64,000 nucleotides of DNA from Oceanospirillum sanctuarii (lineage in GTDB: Bacteria > Pseudomonadota > Gammaproteobacteria > Pseudomonadales > Halomonadaceae). Below, piece after piece: positions 30,470 to 40,404 of the stretch (its first letter is position 1; each line of letters begins with the position of its first letter). Below the pieces are notes generated by a model, which did not search any database, had not been told where the DNA came from, and was given only the letters and a program-made list of their open reading frames with translations. The stretch is taken from assembly GCF_002150805.1 (NCBI RefSeq), contig NZ_MTBA01000003.1, forward strand, positions 645,927 through 709,926, read 5' to 3'. The position numbers and the translations under genes are program-made.

Positions 30470-31384
30470 GTGGCTCGTCGTGGTAAAGGCCGGAATATCT
30501 CCGGCGTCCTTCTGCTGAATAAACCCAAAGGTATTTCCAGTAACCGCGCCCTTCAGCGCGTGCGTGCCATGCTGAATGCAAGCAAGGCCGGCCATACGGG
30601 TAATCTTGACCCTATGGCAACCGGACTACTGCCTTTGTGTTTTGGCGAAGCGACTAAGTTTTCAAGTTACCTGCTGGACGCAGACAAAGCCTATATCGCA
30701 ACCGCCCGACTGGGTCAGGTCTCCGATACCGGTGATGCGGAAGGTAATATCATTCAGGAACGCCCTGTGCCTGAGCTTAATGAAGTTCAGATCAAAGAAG
30801 CTATGGCGCGTTTTCTGGGGGATATTGAGCAGGTACCGCCGATGTATTCGGCGCTCAAACAGAATGGCCAGCCGTTGTACAAGCTTGCCCGTGAAGGTAA
30901 GACGGTAGAGCGTAAGGCTCGCAGCGTCACCATTTTTGATCTCGAACTGATCGAATGGAATGCACCGGATCTGACTTTCTCTGTTCGTTGCTCCAAGGGC
31001 ACCTATGTTCGCACACTGGCGGAAGATATTGGTGAGACCTTAGGTTGTGGCGCGCATCTGGTGATGTTGCACCGTACTCATACCGGTGGTTTTACCGGGG
31101 ATGAGATGCTGGAGTTTGATCGCCTGCAGGCGGAAAGAGATCTGGAACAATCTCTTGACGGATATCTGCTGGACACCGACATTCTGGTGGCGCATTTTCC
31201 GAAGAAAGATTTGTCTGCGGAGGAAACTGCGCGTATCCTCCACGGCCAGGATATCGCCTGTGATCAGGTGTATGCCAATAAAGTTCGTTTGTACGATGAT
31301 CAGGGCCGTTTTATCGGTCTTGCTGAATCGGCAGAAGCCGGTCGTCTGCAACCCAAACGACTGGTGGTGTTCGAAGAGCAGTGA
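30470..31384 (+). CDS. truB: tRNA pseudouridine(55) synthase TruB
   Basis: A 304-residue enzyme that makes pseudouridine at position 55 in the T loop of tRNAs. The catalytic aspartate is Asp47 in GHTGNLDPMATGLLP. Later motifs are KAYIATARLGQVSDTGDAEG in two blocks and SKGTYVRTLAEDIGE. A C-terminal PUA-type region ends the protein. The start is GTG 30470 behind CGGAGGATTAATCTCC. Confidence 0.97.
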   Translation: MARRGKGRNISGVLLLNKPKGISSNRALQRVRAMLNASKAGHTGNLDPMATGLLPLCFGEATKFSSYLLDADKAYIATARLGQVSDTGDAEGNIIQERPVPELNEVQIKEAMARFLGDIEQVPPMYSALKQNGQPLYKLAREGKTVERKARSVTIFDLELIEWNAPDLTFSVRCSKGTYVRTLAEDIGETLGCGAHLVMLHRTHTGGFTGDEMLEFDRLQAERDLEQSLDGYLLDTDILVAHFPKKDLSAEETARILHGQDIACDQVYANKVRLYDDQGRFIGLAESAEAGRLQPKRLVVFEEQ

Positions 31385-31537
31385 TCCTGCTCTGAGAACA
31401 ACAAACACAGATTTCCATGTCCCGCCGTTACCGGTCTGTGGACAGGACTGCTTCAGTCAGAGGCAAAGTTAGGATAACTGTAAATATGCGCGGTTACCCT
31501 GAATTTATATTTCGCATATTTTATCAGGAGAAGCATC

Positions 31538-31807
31538 ATGGCTTTAACTGCAGAAAAGAAAGCAGAAATCGTTAAAGAATACGCACGTGGCGAAGGCGAC
31601 ACTGGTTCCCCAGAGGTTCAGGTTGCACTGCTGACGTTCAACATCAACGGTCTGCAGGATCACTTCAAAGCGAACAAACAGGATCACCACTCCCGTCGTG
31701 GTCTGATTCGCATGGTTAACCAGCGTCGTAAGCTGCTGGACTACCTGAAGAAGAAAGATCTGGGTCGTTACAGCGATCTGATCAAGCGTCTGGGTCTGCG
31801 TCGCTAA
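31538..31807 (+). CDS. rpsO: 30S ribosomal protein S15
   Basis: An 89-residue primary 16S-binding protein. Typical blocks are [13 protein letters not shown] (residues 21-33), [21 protein letters not shown] and LIKRLGLRR at the end. The preceding 153-bp leader may hold a translational control structure, as in other bacteria, but I could not define one. A strong hairpin follows before pnp. Confidence 0.99.
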   Translation: MALTAEKKAEIVKEYARGEGDTGSPEVQVALLTFNINGLQDHFKANKQDHHSRRGLIRMVNQRRKLLDYLKKKDLGRYSDLIKRLGLRR

Positions 31808-31878
31808 TACGACGTTGTCCGTAGGACTCCGGCAGCTTTTTTCGTCACAATTTTGTGGCGGATAAATGTTTGCCCTCT

Positions 31879-31913
31879 GAAGCCCGCTATCACTTTGATA
31901 GCGGGCTTCTTTG
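31879..31913 (+). terminator. Strong hairpin between rpsO and pnp
   Basis: GAAGCCCGCTATCA-CTT-TGATAGCGGGCTTC is a perfect 14-bp stem with a short T-rich tail. In E. coli the equivalent interval holds the rpsO terminator followed by an RNase III site controlling pnp; this stem could serve either role. Confidence 0.8.
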
Positions 31914-31963
31914 TGTGAAAATAGCGCACACATGAAAGCAATAGACATTGGAAGGAAATTACC

Positions 31964-34081
31964 GTGAATCCGGTTACTAAGACATTTACTTACGGCAATC
32001 AGACCGTAACACTCGAAACGGGTCGTATCGCCCGTCAGGCTACTGGTGCAGTTATGGTTACTATGGGCAGCACCTCTGTGCTGTGTACTGTAGTAGCGAA
32101 AAAAGATGTATCGCCGGACGCGGGATTTTTTCCATTGTCTGTTCACTACCAGGAAAAGACTTACGCAGTAGGTAAGATCCCTGGTGGTTACTTCAAGCGT
32201 GAAGGCCGCCCGACTGAAAACGAGACACTGACTTCCCGTCTGATCGACCGTCCGATTCGTCCTCTGTTCCCGAACGGCTTTATGAACGAAGTACAGGTTA
32301 TCTGTACTGTTATGTCTGCCGATAAGGACAACAATCCTGATATCGCTGCAATGATCGGTACTTCTGCTGCGCTGGCAGTTTCCGGTGTACCTTTCAGCGG
32401 TCCTCTGGGTGCTGCGCGCGTTGGTTTCACTGACGACGAAGGTTACATCCTGAACCCAAGCAACGAAAAACTGGAAGAGTCTCTTCTGGACATGGTTGTT
32501 GCCGGTACTGAAAGTGCGGTACTGATGGTTGAGTCTGAAGCAGAAGAGCTGACTGAAGACGAGATGCTGGGTGCGGTTCTGTTTGCTCATAAAGAGCTGC
32601 AGGCTGTGAATGTAGCGATCAAAGAGTTCGCTGCTGAAGTTGGCACTCCTGCATGGGATTGGCAACCTGCGGCAGAAGACACAGAGACCAAGCAACTGGT
32701 TTCTCTGGCTTACGCTGACAAGATTAAAGACGCGTACAAGATCACTGTTAAACAGGATCGTTACGCTCAACTGGGCGAGCTGAAAGCAGAAGCGGTTGAG
32801 AAACTGGCTAATGAAGAAGGCCCGACTGCTGACGCGATCAAGTCTGCATTCGCAAGCATTGAAAAACAGGTTGTTCGTCAGTCTGTGGTAAATGGTGAGC
32901 CTCGTATCGACGGTCGTGATCAGGATACTGTTCGTGATATCCGCGTTGAAGTAGGCATGCTGCAGAAGACTCACGGTTCTGCTCTGTTTACCCGTGGTGA
33001 AACTCAGGCGATCGTTACTGCAACTCTGGGTACTGCCCGTGATGCACAGATCAGCGAGTCTCTGGCTGGTGAAGTTCGCGACCCGTTCATGCTGCACTAC
33101 AACTTCCCTCCATACTCTGTAGGTGAAGCTGGCTTCATGGGTGGTCCTAAGCGTCGTGAAATCGGTCACGGTCGTCTGGCTCGTCGTGGTGTTCAGGCGG
33201 TTCTGCCGACTGAAGAAGAATTCCCGTACTCCATCCGTGTGGTATCTGAGATCACTGAATCTAACGGTTCCAGCTCTATGGCTTCCGTATGTGGTGCGTC
33301 TCTGGCTCTGATGGACGCTGGTGTACCTCTGAAAGCACCAGTTGCCGGTATCGCTATGGGTCTGGTTAAAGAAGGCGAAGGTTTCGCTGTACTGACCGAC
33401 ATTCTGGGTGACGAAGATCACCTGGGTGATATGGACTTTAAAGTTGCCGGTACTGCTGAAGGTATCACTGCTCTGCAGATGGATATCAAGATTGAAGGTA
33501 TCAACGAAGAGATCATGGAGGTGGCTCTGCAGCGCGCAAACAAAGCACGTCTGCACATCCTGGGTGAAATGAACAAAGTGATCAGCGAAGGTCGTGAAGA
33601 TCTGTCTGAGAACGCACCTGCGATGACCACCATCAAGATCGATCCTGAGAAAATCCGTGACGTTATCGGTAAAGGTGGCGCGACTATCCGTTCACTGTGT
33701 GAGCGTACCGGTGCTTCTATCGATATCGACGACAATGGTCTGGTTAAGATCTACGCAGAAAACAAAGCGGCAGCACAGATGGCGATCAACGAGATTGCTG
33801 GTATCACTGCTGAAGCTGAAATCGGTACTGTGTACAAAGGTAAGGTTGTTCGTCTGGCGGACTTCGGTGCCTTCGTTAACTTCCTGCCGGGTCAGGACGG
33901 TCTGGTGCACATCTCTCAGATTGCGCAAGAGCGTGTTAACGCTGTAAGCGATTACCTGAAAGAAGGTGATATGGTTGCTGTTAAAGTTCTGGACGTGGAC
34001 AACCGTGGCCGCGTTAAGCTGAGCATTAAAGAAGTAACCGACGAAGAGAAAGCAGCGACTCTGGCAGAAGCTGCAGAGTAA
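31964..34081 (+). CDS. pnp: Polyribonucleotide nucleotidyltransferase (PNPase)
   Basis: A 705-residue 3'-to-5' phosphorolytic exoribonuclease, core of the RNA degradosome. Two RNase PH domains (about 10-225 and 320-545) flank an all-helical domain. The phosphate/catalytic region includes [19 protein letters not shown]. The KH domain ([19 protein letters not shown]) and the S1 domain ([21 protein letters not shown]) form the C-terminus. The start is GTG 31964 behind GGAAGGAAA. Last gene of the rimP string. Confidence 0.98.
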   Translation: MNPVTKTFTYGNQTVTLETGRIARQATGAVMVTMGSTSVLCTVVAKKDVSPDAGFFPLSVHYQEKTYAVGKIPGGYFKREGRPTENETLTSRLIDRPIRPLFPNGFMNEVQVICTVMSADKDNNPDIAAMIGTSAALAVSGVPFSGPLGAARVGFTDDEGYILNPSNEKLEESLLDMVVAGTESAVLMVESEAEELTEDEMLGAVLFAHKELQAVNVAIKEFAAEVGTPAWDWQPAAEDTETKQLVSLAYADKIKDAYKITVKQDRYAQLGELKAEAVEKLANEEGPTADAIKSAFASIEKQVVRQSVVNGEPRIDGRDQDTVRDIRVEVGMLQKTHGSALFTRGETQAIVTATLGTARDAQISESLAGEVRDPFMLHYNFPPYSVGEAGFMGGPKRREIGHGRLARRGVQAVLPTEEEFPYSIRVVSEITESNGSSSMASVCGASLALMDAGVPLKAPVAGIAMGLVKEGEGFAVLTDILGDEDHLGDMDFKVAGTAEGITALQMDIKIEGINEEIMEVALQRANKARLHILGEMNKVISEGREDLSENAPAMTTIKIDPEKIRDVIGKGGATIRSLCERTGASIDIDDNGLVKIYAENKAAAQMAINEIAGITAEAEIGTVYKGKVVRLADFGAFVNFLPGQDGLVHISQIAQERVNAVSDYLKEGDMVAVKVLDVDNRGRVKLSIKEVTDEEKAATLAEAAE

Positions 34082-34141
34082 GACTCGCTCTTGGTCTTCA
34101 GGCGTCTGTTTTTGATATCAAAGGCAGACTCCTGATAAAAG

Positions 34142-34183
34142 AAAACCTCGCAAAGCTGATGCAGCCATTGCGAGGTTTTTTTA
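34142..34183. terminator. Bidirectional terminator between pnp and the thiolase gene
   Basis: AAAACCTCGCAA (34142-34153) pairs with TTGCGAGGTTTT (34168-34179), with T runs readable on both strands. It separates the convergent pnp and thiolase genes. Confidence 0.85.
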
Positions 34184-34247
34184 TGTCTGCTGTTTGTGCA
34201 GCACAGTAACCTGCGGCAAGCAGGCTACTGTCAATGCAAAGTGATGC

Positions 34248-35426
34248 TTAGCGTTCAACCGCCAGAGCAACACCCTGACCACCGCCGATACACAGAGTCG
34301 CCAGACCCTTTTTAGCATCGCGCTTGATCATTTCGTGAACCAGACTGACCAGTACACGGCAGCCGGAAGCACCAATCGGGTGGCCCAGTGCAATCGCACC
34401 ACCGTTTACGTTGACTTTACCGGTATCCCAACCCAGCTCTTTGTTGACACTCAGAGCCTGAGCGGCGAAAGCTTCGTTGGCTTCAACCAGATCCAGATCC
34501 TTGATATCCCAACCTGCTTTTTCCAGGCAGCGCTGAGTCGCAGGAACAGGACCAATACCCATGATCTTAGGATCAACACCTGCATTGGAGTAAGCAGAGA
34601 TCTTGGCCAGAACCGGCAGACCCAGTTCTTCAGCTTTCTTCGCGCTGCACAGCATAACGGCTGCAGCACCATCGTTCAGTGTAGAAGCGTTACCCGCAGT
34701 TACGGTGCCGTCTTTTTTGAATGCCGGGCGCATAGCTGCCAGCTTTTCAGCGGTGGTACCGAAACGTGCGTTTTCGTCGGTGCCGAAAACAACCGGATCG
34801 CCTTTACGCTGAGGGATAGTTACCGGAATGATCTCATCAGAGAAACGACCGCCTTTAATCGCTTCTTCAGCTTTCTGCTGAGACTGAGCAGCAAACGCAT
34901 CCTGCTCTTCACGGCTGATGGAGTATTTCTCCGCCAGATTTTCTGCGGTAATACCCATGTGGATATCATTAAAGGCATCCCACAGGCCATCAACAATCAT
35001 GCTGTCCTGCAGAGCCCAGTTACCCATGCGCTGACCAGAACGGGAGCCCGGCAGAACGTGGGCAGACAGAGACATGTTTTCCATACCGCCAGCGATGATC
35101 ACATCAGCATCGCCGCAACGGATCGCCTGGGTACCAAGGTGCAGGGCTTTCAGGCCTGAGCCGCAAACCTTGTTGATTGTCATAGCAGGCGTTGCTTCTG
35201 TCAGACCGCCTTTGATCGCTGCCTGACGAGCAGGGTTCTGACCGCAACCCGCTGTCAGTACCTGACCCAGCAGAACTTCGTCTACCTGTTTAGGATCAAT
35301 ACCGGTTTTCTCTAACAGGCCTTTGATTACAACGGCACCCAGATCGCTGGCAGAAACAGAGCTCAGACCACCGTTAAAGCTGCCGATTGCTGTACGACCG
35401 GCGGCGACGATAACAACGTCTTGCAT
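34248..35426 (-). CDS. Acetyl-CoA C-acetyltransferase (thiolase)
   Basis: A 392-residue biosynthetic-type thiolase that condenses two acetyl-CoA to acetoacetyl-CoA or runs the reverse reaction. The acyl-accepting cysteine is Cys88 in [12 protein letters not shown]. The C-terminal catalytic blocks are [18 protein letters not shown] (His) and [11 protein letters not shown] (second Cys). Sequence and length fit the AtoB/PhaA group; no phaB or other polyester gene is adjacent, so the pathway (ketone body, butanoate or PHB) is open. It is a single gene convergent with pnp. Confidence 0.94.
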   Translation of the reverse strand: MQDVVIVAAGRTAIGSFNGGLSSVSASDLGAVVIKGLLEKTGIDPKQVDEVLLGQVLTAGCGQNPARQAAIKGGLTEATPAMTINKVCGSGLKALHLGTQAIRCGDADVIIAGGMENMSLSAHVLPGSRSGQRMGNWALQDSMIVDGLWDAFNDIHMGITAENLAEKYSISREEQDAFAAQSQQKAEEAIKGGRFSDEIIPVTIPQRKGDPVVFGTDENARFGTTAEKLAAMRPAFKKDGTVTAGNASTLNDGAAAVMLCSAKKAEELGLPVLAKISAYSNAGVDPKIMGIGPVPATQRCLEKAGWDIKDLDLVEANEAFAAQALSVNKELGWDTGKVNVNGGAIALGHPIGASGCRVLVSLVHEMIKRDAKKGLATLCIGGGQGVALAVER

Positions 35427-35525
35427 AGGTATTTCCTTTTTTATCAGATAAAGATCTTTATTGTGCTATGCAGCATAGCACTTTTTTGCAGTTCCAGAGA
35501 CAGAATACGCCTAAATGATGACAAA

Positions 35526-35554
35526 AAAAAAGCTGACCTTAGGTCAGCTTTTTT
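35526..35554 (-). terminator. Terminator after panD
   Basis: AAGCTGACC-TT-AGGTCAGCTT stem with T run on the minus strand, about 25 bp after the panD stop. A run of A/T on both sides makes it look bidirectional. Confidence 0.8.
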
Positions 35555-35576
35555 CATTTCTCGGTAAGTATTGCTC

Positions 35577-35957
35577 TTAAGCAACCTGTACCGGAATCGC
35601 GTTGCTGGTGTGGCTCACTTCGTTGCCTTCTGCCATGTAGATCAGGGCAGGCTTGAAGTTAGCCAGCTCAGCTTCAGTGTAGTTTGCGTATGCGCAGATG
35701 ATAACGCGATCGCCAACTTTAGCCTGGTGAGCTGCAGCGCCATTAACAGAGATGATGCCGGAACCTTCTTCACCACGGATAGCGTAGGTAGTGAAGCGCT
35801 GGCCACCTTCAATGTTGTAAATCTGAATTTGCTCGTATTCACGGATGCCGGCCATATCCAGCAAGTTGCCGTCAATAGCGCAAGAACCCTCATACTCCAG
35901 TACCGCGTGAGTGACACGAGCCTGATGCAGTTTTGCTTTAAGCATGATGGATTGCAT
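35577..35957 (-). CDS. panD: Aspartate 1-decarboxylase
   Basis: A 126-residue pyruvoyl enzyme making beta-alanine from aspartate for pantothenate. The self-cleavage site Gly24-Ser25 lies in YEGSCAID, and the serine becomes the pyruvoyl group. The conserved [19 protein letters not shown] follows near residue 70. Length and site position equal E. coli PanD. It is separated from panC by 115 bp on the same strand. Confidence 0.98.
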   Translation of the reverse strand: MQSIMLKAKLHQARVTHAVLEYEGSCAIDGNLLDMAGIREYEQIQIYNIEGGQRFTTYAIRGEEGSGIISVNGAAAHQAKVGDRVIICAYANYTEAELANFKPALIYMAEGNEVSHTSNAIPVQVA

Positions 35958-36072
35958 GATGATTAACCTTTATTTCTTTCTGAAATGCTTTATTAAAAAG
36001 CATACTGGAAACGCTATAGAAGCACGCAGGTTTGCTGCAAATAGCAGCTAAGTCGCGCAGTATGCCTTAATG

Positions 36073-36933
36073 TTATTTTTGATTCAACGCAAATGCGATG
36101 TTATCGATCAGTCGTGCCTTACCCAGGTGGGCAGCTGCCAGGATGACCAGCTGACAGTCATTAGCGTCAGCGATTTTCAGGTCAGACTGGCGTCGTACAC
36201 TCAGATAGTCCGGGGTAAAACCATGGGTGCTGAGCTCAGTCTTCGCTTGCTGGCAGAGTTTATCAAAATCTGACTCACCGGCTTCGATCGATTGACGAAT
36301 TTTGACTAATGTCTGATACAAGGCGGATGCCTGTGTCAGTTCTTCCTGTGTCAGGTAGCCATTGCGAGAGCTCAGAGCCAGACCGGATTCTGCACGAACC
36401 GTTGGCACGCCTTTGATCTCAAGCGGCATGCAAAGATCCTGTGCCATCTTGCGAATGATCGCCAGCTGCTGGAAATCCTTCTGACCAAACAAAGCCACAT
36501 CCGGCTGAACAATATTGAACAGCTTGCTGACCACTGTGGTAACACCGGTAAAGTGACCGGGACGGGCAGCACCGCATAGCTCTTCACCCAGCTCAGGTAC
36601 ATTGACCTGTGTCTGGCTGTCCAGACCGTTAGGGTAGATCTCGTTGGCATTCGGCGCGAACAGAATATGGCAACCGGCTTCTGACAGTTGCTGGCTGTCC
36701 GCGTCCAGAGTGCGCGGATAAGAATCGAGATCTTCATTGGGGCCAAACTGCATCGGGTTCACAAAGATGCTGCACACAACAGTGCTGCCCTCTTTATGAG
36801 CTTCGTGGATCAGCTGAATATGACCGGAGTGCAGATTGCCCATTGTCGGAACAAAAGCGACCTTGCCGCCTTCATTCCGGCGACGTTCTGCGATAGCAGC
36901 ACGCAGCTCAGCAATGGTGTGACACAGAATCAT
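36073..36933 (-). CDS. panC: Pantothenate synthetase (pantoate-beta-alanine ligase)
   Basis: A 286-residue ligase joining pantoate and beta-alanine with ATP. The nucleotidyltransferase signature [15 protein letters not shown] (about 28-42) carries the HxGH-type motif. [14 protein letters not shown] and the KMSKS-like LSSRNGYL are in order. Its start overlaps the end of panB by 4 bp, giving a panBC transcript. Confidence 0.98.
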   Translation of the reverse strand: MILCHTIAELRAAIAERRRNEGGKVAFVPTMGNLHSGHIQLIHEAHKEGSTVVCSIFVNPMQFGPNEDLDSYPRTLDADSQQLSEAGCHILFAPNANEIYPNGLDSQTQVNVPELGEELCGAARPGHFTGVTTVVSKLFNIVQPDVALFGQKDFQQLAIIRKMAQDLCMPLEIKGVPTVRAESGLALSSRNGYLTQEELTQASALYQTLVKIRQSIEAGESDFDKLCQQAKTELSTHGFTPDYLSVRRQSDLKIADANDCQLVILAAAHLGKARLIDNIAFALNQK

Positions 36934-37724
36934 GAGAAACAGTGCTCCTCAGCAGGGAAGGTGTTGGCTTTCACTTCCTGATGATAGTTGCTCAGTGCTT
37001 CCTGAATGGTTGATGCATCGGTCATAAAGTTTTTCACAAACTTAGCGGTGTGACCCATAGTGATGCCAAGCATATCCTGAAGAACCAGAATCTGACCATC
37101 AGTGTGTGGGCCAGCGCCGATACCGATCACTGGTACGGATACCGCTTCAGTCACCAGACGACCGACTTCAGTCGGTACGCATTCCAGCAGGATGATGCTG
37201 GCACCCGCATCCACCAGCTTTTGACTGGCTTCAATGATTGCCTGTGCAGCGGCTTCGGTTTTGCCCTGCACCTTGTATCCGCCAAACTGGTTCACCATCT
37301 GAGGTGTCAGACCCAGGTGCGCACAAACCGGAACGCCACGGCGGGTCAATTCAGTGATACCTTCTGCTAACCAGGCTTCACCTTCGATCTTGACCATGTG
37401 TGCACCGGCCTGCATCAGCTTGCCTGCGTTAAGTAGCATTTGTTCGGTTGATGCGTTACTCATAAATGGCATATCCGCCATAATCAGAGCGCCTTTGTTA
37501 CCACGGGCTACGCATTGAGTGTGGTAAACGATATCGTCAACGCTTACCGGCAGTGTGCTGTTATGTCCCTGCAGAACCATACCCAGTGAATCACCAACCA
37601 GAAGTACTTCGATTCCGGCCTGGCTTGCCTGTCCTGAGAAAGTTGCATCGTACGCAGTCAGGCAGCTGAATTTATCACCGGCCTGTTTTAGCTTATTCAG
37701 TGTACTGATTGTCACTGTCTTCAT
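36930..37724 (-). CDS. panB: 3-methyl-2-oxobutanoate hydroxymethyltransferase
   Basis: A 264-residue TIM-barrel enzyme adding a hydroxymethyl group from methylenetetrahydrofolate to ketoisovalerate to make ketopantoate. Motifs: [33 protein letters not shown] (metal aspartate) and LLECVPTEV (glutamate). It is coupled to panC downstream. Its product is the substrate of PanE, encoded at the start of the window. Confidence 0.98.
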   Translation of the reverse strand: MKTVTISTLNKLKQAGDKFSCLTAYDATFSGQASQAGIEVLLVGDSLGMVLQGHNSTLPVSVDDIVYHTQCVARGNKGALIMADMPFMSNASTEQMLLNAGKLMQAGAHMVKIEGEAWLAEGITELTRRGVPVCAHLGLTPQMVNQFGGYKVQGKTEAAAQAIIEASQKLVDAGASIILLECVPTEVGRLVTEAVSVPVIGIGAGPHTDGQILVLQDMLGITMGHTAKFVKNFMTDASTIQEALSNYHQEVKANTFPAEEHCFS

Positions 37725-37746
37725 TATTATGTTCCGCCATTACAAT

Positions 37747-37775
37747 AACGCCCACTGCTTGTGGCGGTGGGCGTT
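37747..37775 (-). terminator. Hairpin between folK and panB
   Basis: AACGCCCAC and GTGGGCGTT form a 9-bp stem with an 11-base loop in the folK-panB gap. On the minus strand only ATTGTAA follows, so termination would be weak. Confidence 0.45.
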
Positions 37776-37831
37776 TCGGAATGTGTTACTTTGACGTTAC
37801 CTGCATCTAAAGGTAACAAGCTGCGGTAACT

Positions 37832-38329
37832 TTACTCTGACTTTGTCAGTATCTGCAAGTCATCTGTCGCGATATTAGACAGAATGTCTGTAATAGAACC
37901 TTTACCTGGCAGGGACAAATTGGGGCTGATTTCAGCCAGAGGTAACAGTACAAAGCCCCGTTCATGCATGTGTGCATGTGGGACGATCAGGCGGGGATGT
38001 GAAATGATTTGGTCATCAAACAGTAACAGATCCAGGTCCAGGGTTCGCGGCCCCCAGTGACGCTCACGAACTCGTCGGTGGGTTTGCTCCAGAGCCTGAA
38101 GTTGATCCAGAAGTGCTAATGGCTCAAGACTGGTTTCCAGTTTAGCAACCGCGTTAACAAAGTCCGGCTGATCCTGAGGGCCAACCGGTTTACTGCTATA
38201 TAAAGAAGATGCTTGAGTCAGGCTGGTCTCGGGCAGCTGATCCAGCTCCTGCAGCGCGGTTTTGAGCTGCTGAACTGGATCTTCGAGATTACTGCCCAGT
38301 CCGATATAAGCGGTATGAGTTGCTGTCAT
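37832..38329 (-). CDS. folK: 2-amino-4-hydroxy-6-hydroxymethyldihydropteridine pyrophosphokinase
   Basis: A 165-residue enzyme that pyrophosphorylates the pterin for FolP. It contains YIGLGSNLEDP near the start, GPQDQPDFVNAVAKLET, and the signature RERHWGPRTLDLDLLLFDD with the two magnesium-binding aspartates. It lies 8 bp after pcnB on the same strand, so both are probably co-transcribed. Confidence 0.97.
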   Translation of the reverse strand: MTATHTAYIGLGSNLEDPVQQLKTALQELDQLPETSLTQASSLYSSKPVGPQDQPDFVNAVAKLETSLEPLALLDQLQALEQTHRRVRERHWGPRTLDLDLLLFDDQIISHPRLIVPHAHMHERGFVLLPLAEISPNLSLPGKGSITDILSNIATDDLQILTKSE

Positions 38330-38337
38330 GGGGCCAC

Positions 38338-39756
38338 TTAATCCTGAGATTTACGGGGGCCGTCTTTATGATGGCTGTTCTTACTGTTACTGCGGCGGCG
38401 ACGGCGGCGCTTACGGGGAGCAGGTTTTTCATTCTGCTCATTGTGCTGAACCAGATTACGGCGGGAGTGGGTATCACTCTCCTGGAAATCGGTCCACCAG
38501 TCAGCCAGATCCTGAACGTCTTCACCGGTTTCGCCACGCAGTACCAGAAAATCATAAGCAGCGCGGAAGCGCGGATGCTCAGCAGTCTGGAAAGCACGTT
38601 TGCCCTGACGTCGTTCGAGACGTAACTGGAACTCCCAGATCTCACGCATCGGTTGGCTGAAACGCTTAGGAATCGAGGTGAAATCCACCTGAGCTGCTGT
38701 TGCTTGCTGTCCTGCCTGTTGCATTGCTGGCACAGGTGGAATACCGGAACGAACTAACTCACCAAAGGCTCTCTGAACCACAGGCCACAAGAGTGCCGCG
38801 AACAGGAAAGCTGGTGTTACCGGCTTATTCTGGCGAATACGTTTATCGGTATTCTCCAGTGCGCGGATAATAAAGGCTTCGCGTTCAGGGCTTTCCTGCA
38901 GTGCATCTTCTGTATACGGGAAGAGTTGCCCGAATAACTGGTATTCACGCAGCAGCTTAAAGGTTTCAACACCCTGACCTGAGAGGAAAAGTTTCAGTAC
39001 CTCTTCAAATAAACGCGCAGCGGGAATCTGGCGTAACAGGTTGGCAGATGCGCGGATAGGAGCTTCTGTCGCAGCTTCGATATTGAAGTCCAGTTTGGCT
39101 GCAAAGCGGATCGCACGCAGCATGCGAACCGGATCTTCCCGATAGCGGGTTTCCGGATCACCAATCATTCGAATCAGGCGCTGTTCAATATCACGGATAC
39201 CGCCAGCGTAATCATGGATGGAGAAATCGCGGATATTGTAATAGAGGGCATTAATGGTGAAGTCACGACGCATAGCGTCTTCTTCAATGCTGCCGAATAC
39301 GTTATCCCGTACCAAAAGCCCCTGGTCGGTCTGAGATGCGTGGGACTTGGCATTGGATGTATCGTGGGGCGCACGGAAGGTGGTCACCTCGATAATTTCA
39401 CGACCATAGCGGACATGCACAATACGGAAACGTCGGCCAATAATGCGGGCATTATGAAACAGGCTGTTGACCTGTTCCGGTGTGGCATTGGTAGCCACAT
39501 CAAAATCTTTCGGGTGCAGATCCAAAAGCGCATCACGAACGCAGCCGCCTACAAGAAAGGCATCATAATTTGCTTTTTTCAGACGATAGAGCACTTTCAA
39601 AGCGCTTTCTGAAATGCCGGAGCGGCTGATGGGGTGTTCGTCACGGGAAACGATGCGCAATTCGTGTTTTTCGGATTGCTGTGGCCGCTCTGATTTAAGC
39701 AGCTGCCGAATTGAATCACCGGGACGCTTTAGAAAAGAAGGAATTCCTTTTAGCAT
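38338..39756 (-). CDS. pcnB: Poly(A) polymerase I
   Basis: A 472-residue enzyme that adds 3' A tails to RNAs and promotes their decay. The nucleotidyltransferase motif AFLVGGCVRDALLDLHPKDF (Asp pair DxD next) and RRDFTINALYY place it in the tRNA-nucleotidyltransferase/PAP family. The conserved RNA-binding arginine region EDPVRMLRAIRFAAKL follows. The C-terminus ends in a strongly basic block of consecutive arginines, typical of PcnB and not of CCA-adding enzymes. It lies just downstream of the CrcZ-like RNA terminator, so it has little room for its own promoter. Confidence 0.96.
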   Translation of the reverse strand: MLKGIPSFLKRPGDSIRQLLKSERPQQSEKHELRIVSRDEHPISRSGISESALKVLYRLKKANYDAFLVGGCVRDALLDLHPKDFDVATNATPEQVNSLFHNARIIGRRFRIVHVRYGREIIEVTTFRAPHDTSNAKSHASQTDQGLLVRDNVFGSIEEDAMRRDFTINALYYNIRDFSIHDYAGGIRDIEQRLIRMIGDPETRYREDPVRMLRAIRFAAKLDFNIEAATEAPIRASANLLRQIPAARLFEEVLKLFLSGQGVETFKLLREYQLFGQLFPYTEDALQESPEREAFIIRALENTDKRIRQNKPVTPAFLFAALLWPVVQRAFGELVRSGIPPVPAMQQAGQQATAAQVDFTSIPKRFSQPMREIWEFQLRLERRQGKRAFQTAEHPRFRAAYDFLVLRGETGEDVQDLADWWTDFQESDTHSRRNLVQHNEQNEKPAPRKRRRRRRSNSKNSHHKDGPRKSQD

Positions 39757-39798
39757 CGCTGGGTCTTGAATCTCTGAATAGGAGAGGGGAGTTTACCC

Positions 39799-39830
39799 TA
39801 AAAATAAAAGCGGGGCCAAATTGGCCCCGC
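39799..39830 (-). terminator. Terminator of the CrcZ-like RNA
   Basis: On the minus strand GCGGGGCC-AATTT-GGCCCCGC (39830-39810) is followed by TTTTATTTTTA. A strong intrinsic terminator 43 bp before pcnB. Confidence 0.88.
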
Positions 39831-40304
39831 CGGAACTGTCCGCTTCCATGCGGACGGTATGTCAGACTTCGGTAAATCGCTCTGAATACGCAATGACAGT
39901 CTATCGGTGACAAACCTTGGTGGCTTAAGCCTTGTTATTTTTGTTTTCCAATGCGAAGTATCACTACTTCTGGTTTGGACCGCCTCGTATTCAAAACAAT
40001 TAATCCAAGGATTTTTTCTCAGCCCAGGTTTTGTTTTTGTTGTTCGGGCTGGCATCTTAAAGCGCCGCTTTTTTATTGTTGTTGCGAGCCTGAGATGCAT
40101 GAGTTCGCTGTGGTTAACTTCGACCTGATTTATTGTTGTTGTTTCAGGTTTGGCATTTATCGGATATTTGTTTTTGTTGTTTCCGTTTTTGCCTGATGTT
40201 TGTTTGCTCTGATTTTTGTTTTTGTTGTATGAGCGTTACAAAATCTGCCAGTTATTATTTTTATTGAGTTGGCTGTCAGTTAACCGTGTTCTTGTTGTTC
40301 TTGC
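39800..40304 (-). ncRNA. crcZ: CrcZ-like small regulatory RNA (predicted)
   Basis: A predicted RNA of about 505 nt. It starts 12 bases downstream of a sigma-54 promoter and ends at a strong terminator. It has no credible coding frame. It holds about eight A-rich clusters with AANAANAA patterns (minus strand of 39932-39939, 40037-40044, 40075-40083, 40129-40144, 40167-40182, 40212-40229, 40252-40265, 40289-40302), for example AACAACAACAATAA. A side hairpin GTCCGC/GCGGAC lies near the 3' end (39838-39855). In Pseudomonas, CrcZ lies between cbrB and pcnB, is activated by CbrB with sigma-54, and sequesters Hfq/Crc through such motifs, lifting carbon catabolite repression. Position, promoter and motifs all agree; size is somewhat larger than I recall for P. 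aeruginosa (about 400 nt). Sequence similarity itself could not be tested. Confidence 0.82.
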
Positions 40305-40314
40305 CCGTATAGAT

Positions 40315-40331
40315 TGCACTTGGTGTGCCAG
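40315..40331 (-). promoter_or_regulatory. Sigma-54 promoter of the CrcZ-like RNA
   Basis: Minus strand CTGGCACACCAAGTGCA: the -24 GG and -12 GC are exactly ten bases apart. The CTGGCAC half is perfect to the consensus YTGGCACGRNNNTTGCW, and the -12 half is TGCA with G in place of the first T. Predicted start near 40304. Confidence 0.82.
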
Positions 40332-40404
40332 CTTTTAAAAAAACCTTTAAAAACAATGAATTACGGTTGTGCTGGTAAAGTTCGTCTAAGACCAAACAGA
40401 AGAT
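40332..40404. other. Spacer between the sigma-54 promoter and upstream half-sites
   Basis: AT-rich, with AAAAAAACCTTTAAAAAC near 40337; no gene. Such sequence could favour DNA bending between enhancer and promoter, but no IHF site was confidently identified. Confidence 0.4.

Noticed and set aside
39951..40196. Cys/Phe-rich 81-codon plus-strand frame in the pcnB-cbrB gap
   Set aside because: Its repeated Cys/Val/Phe comes from reading TTGTTGTT runs, which are the complement of the A-rich decoy motifs of the minus-strand RNA. No ribosome site or conserved domain is visible.
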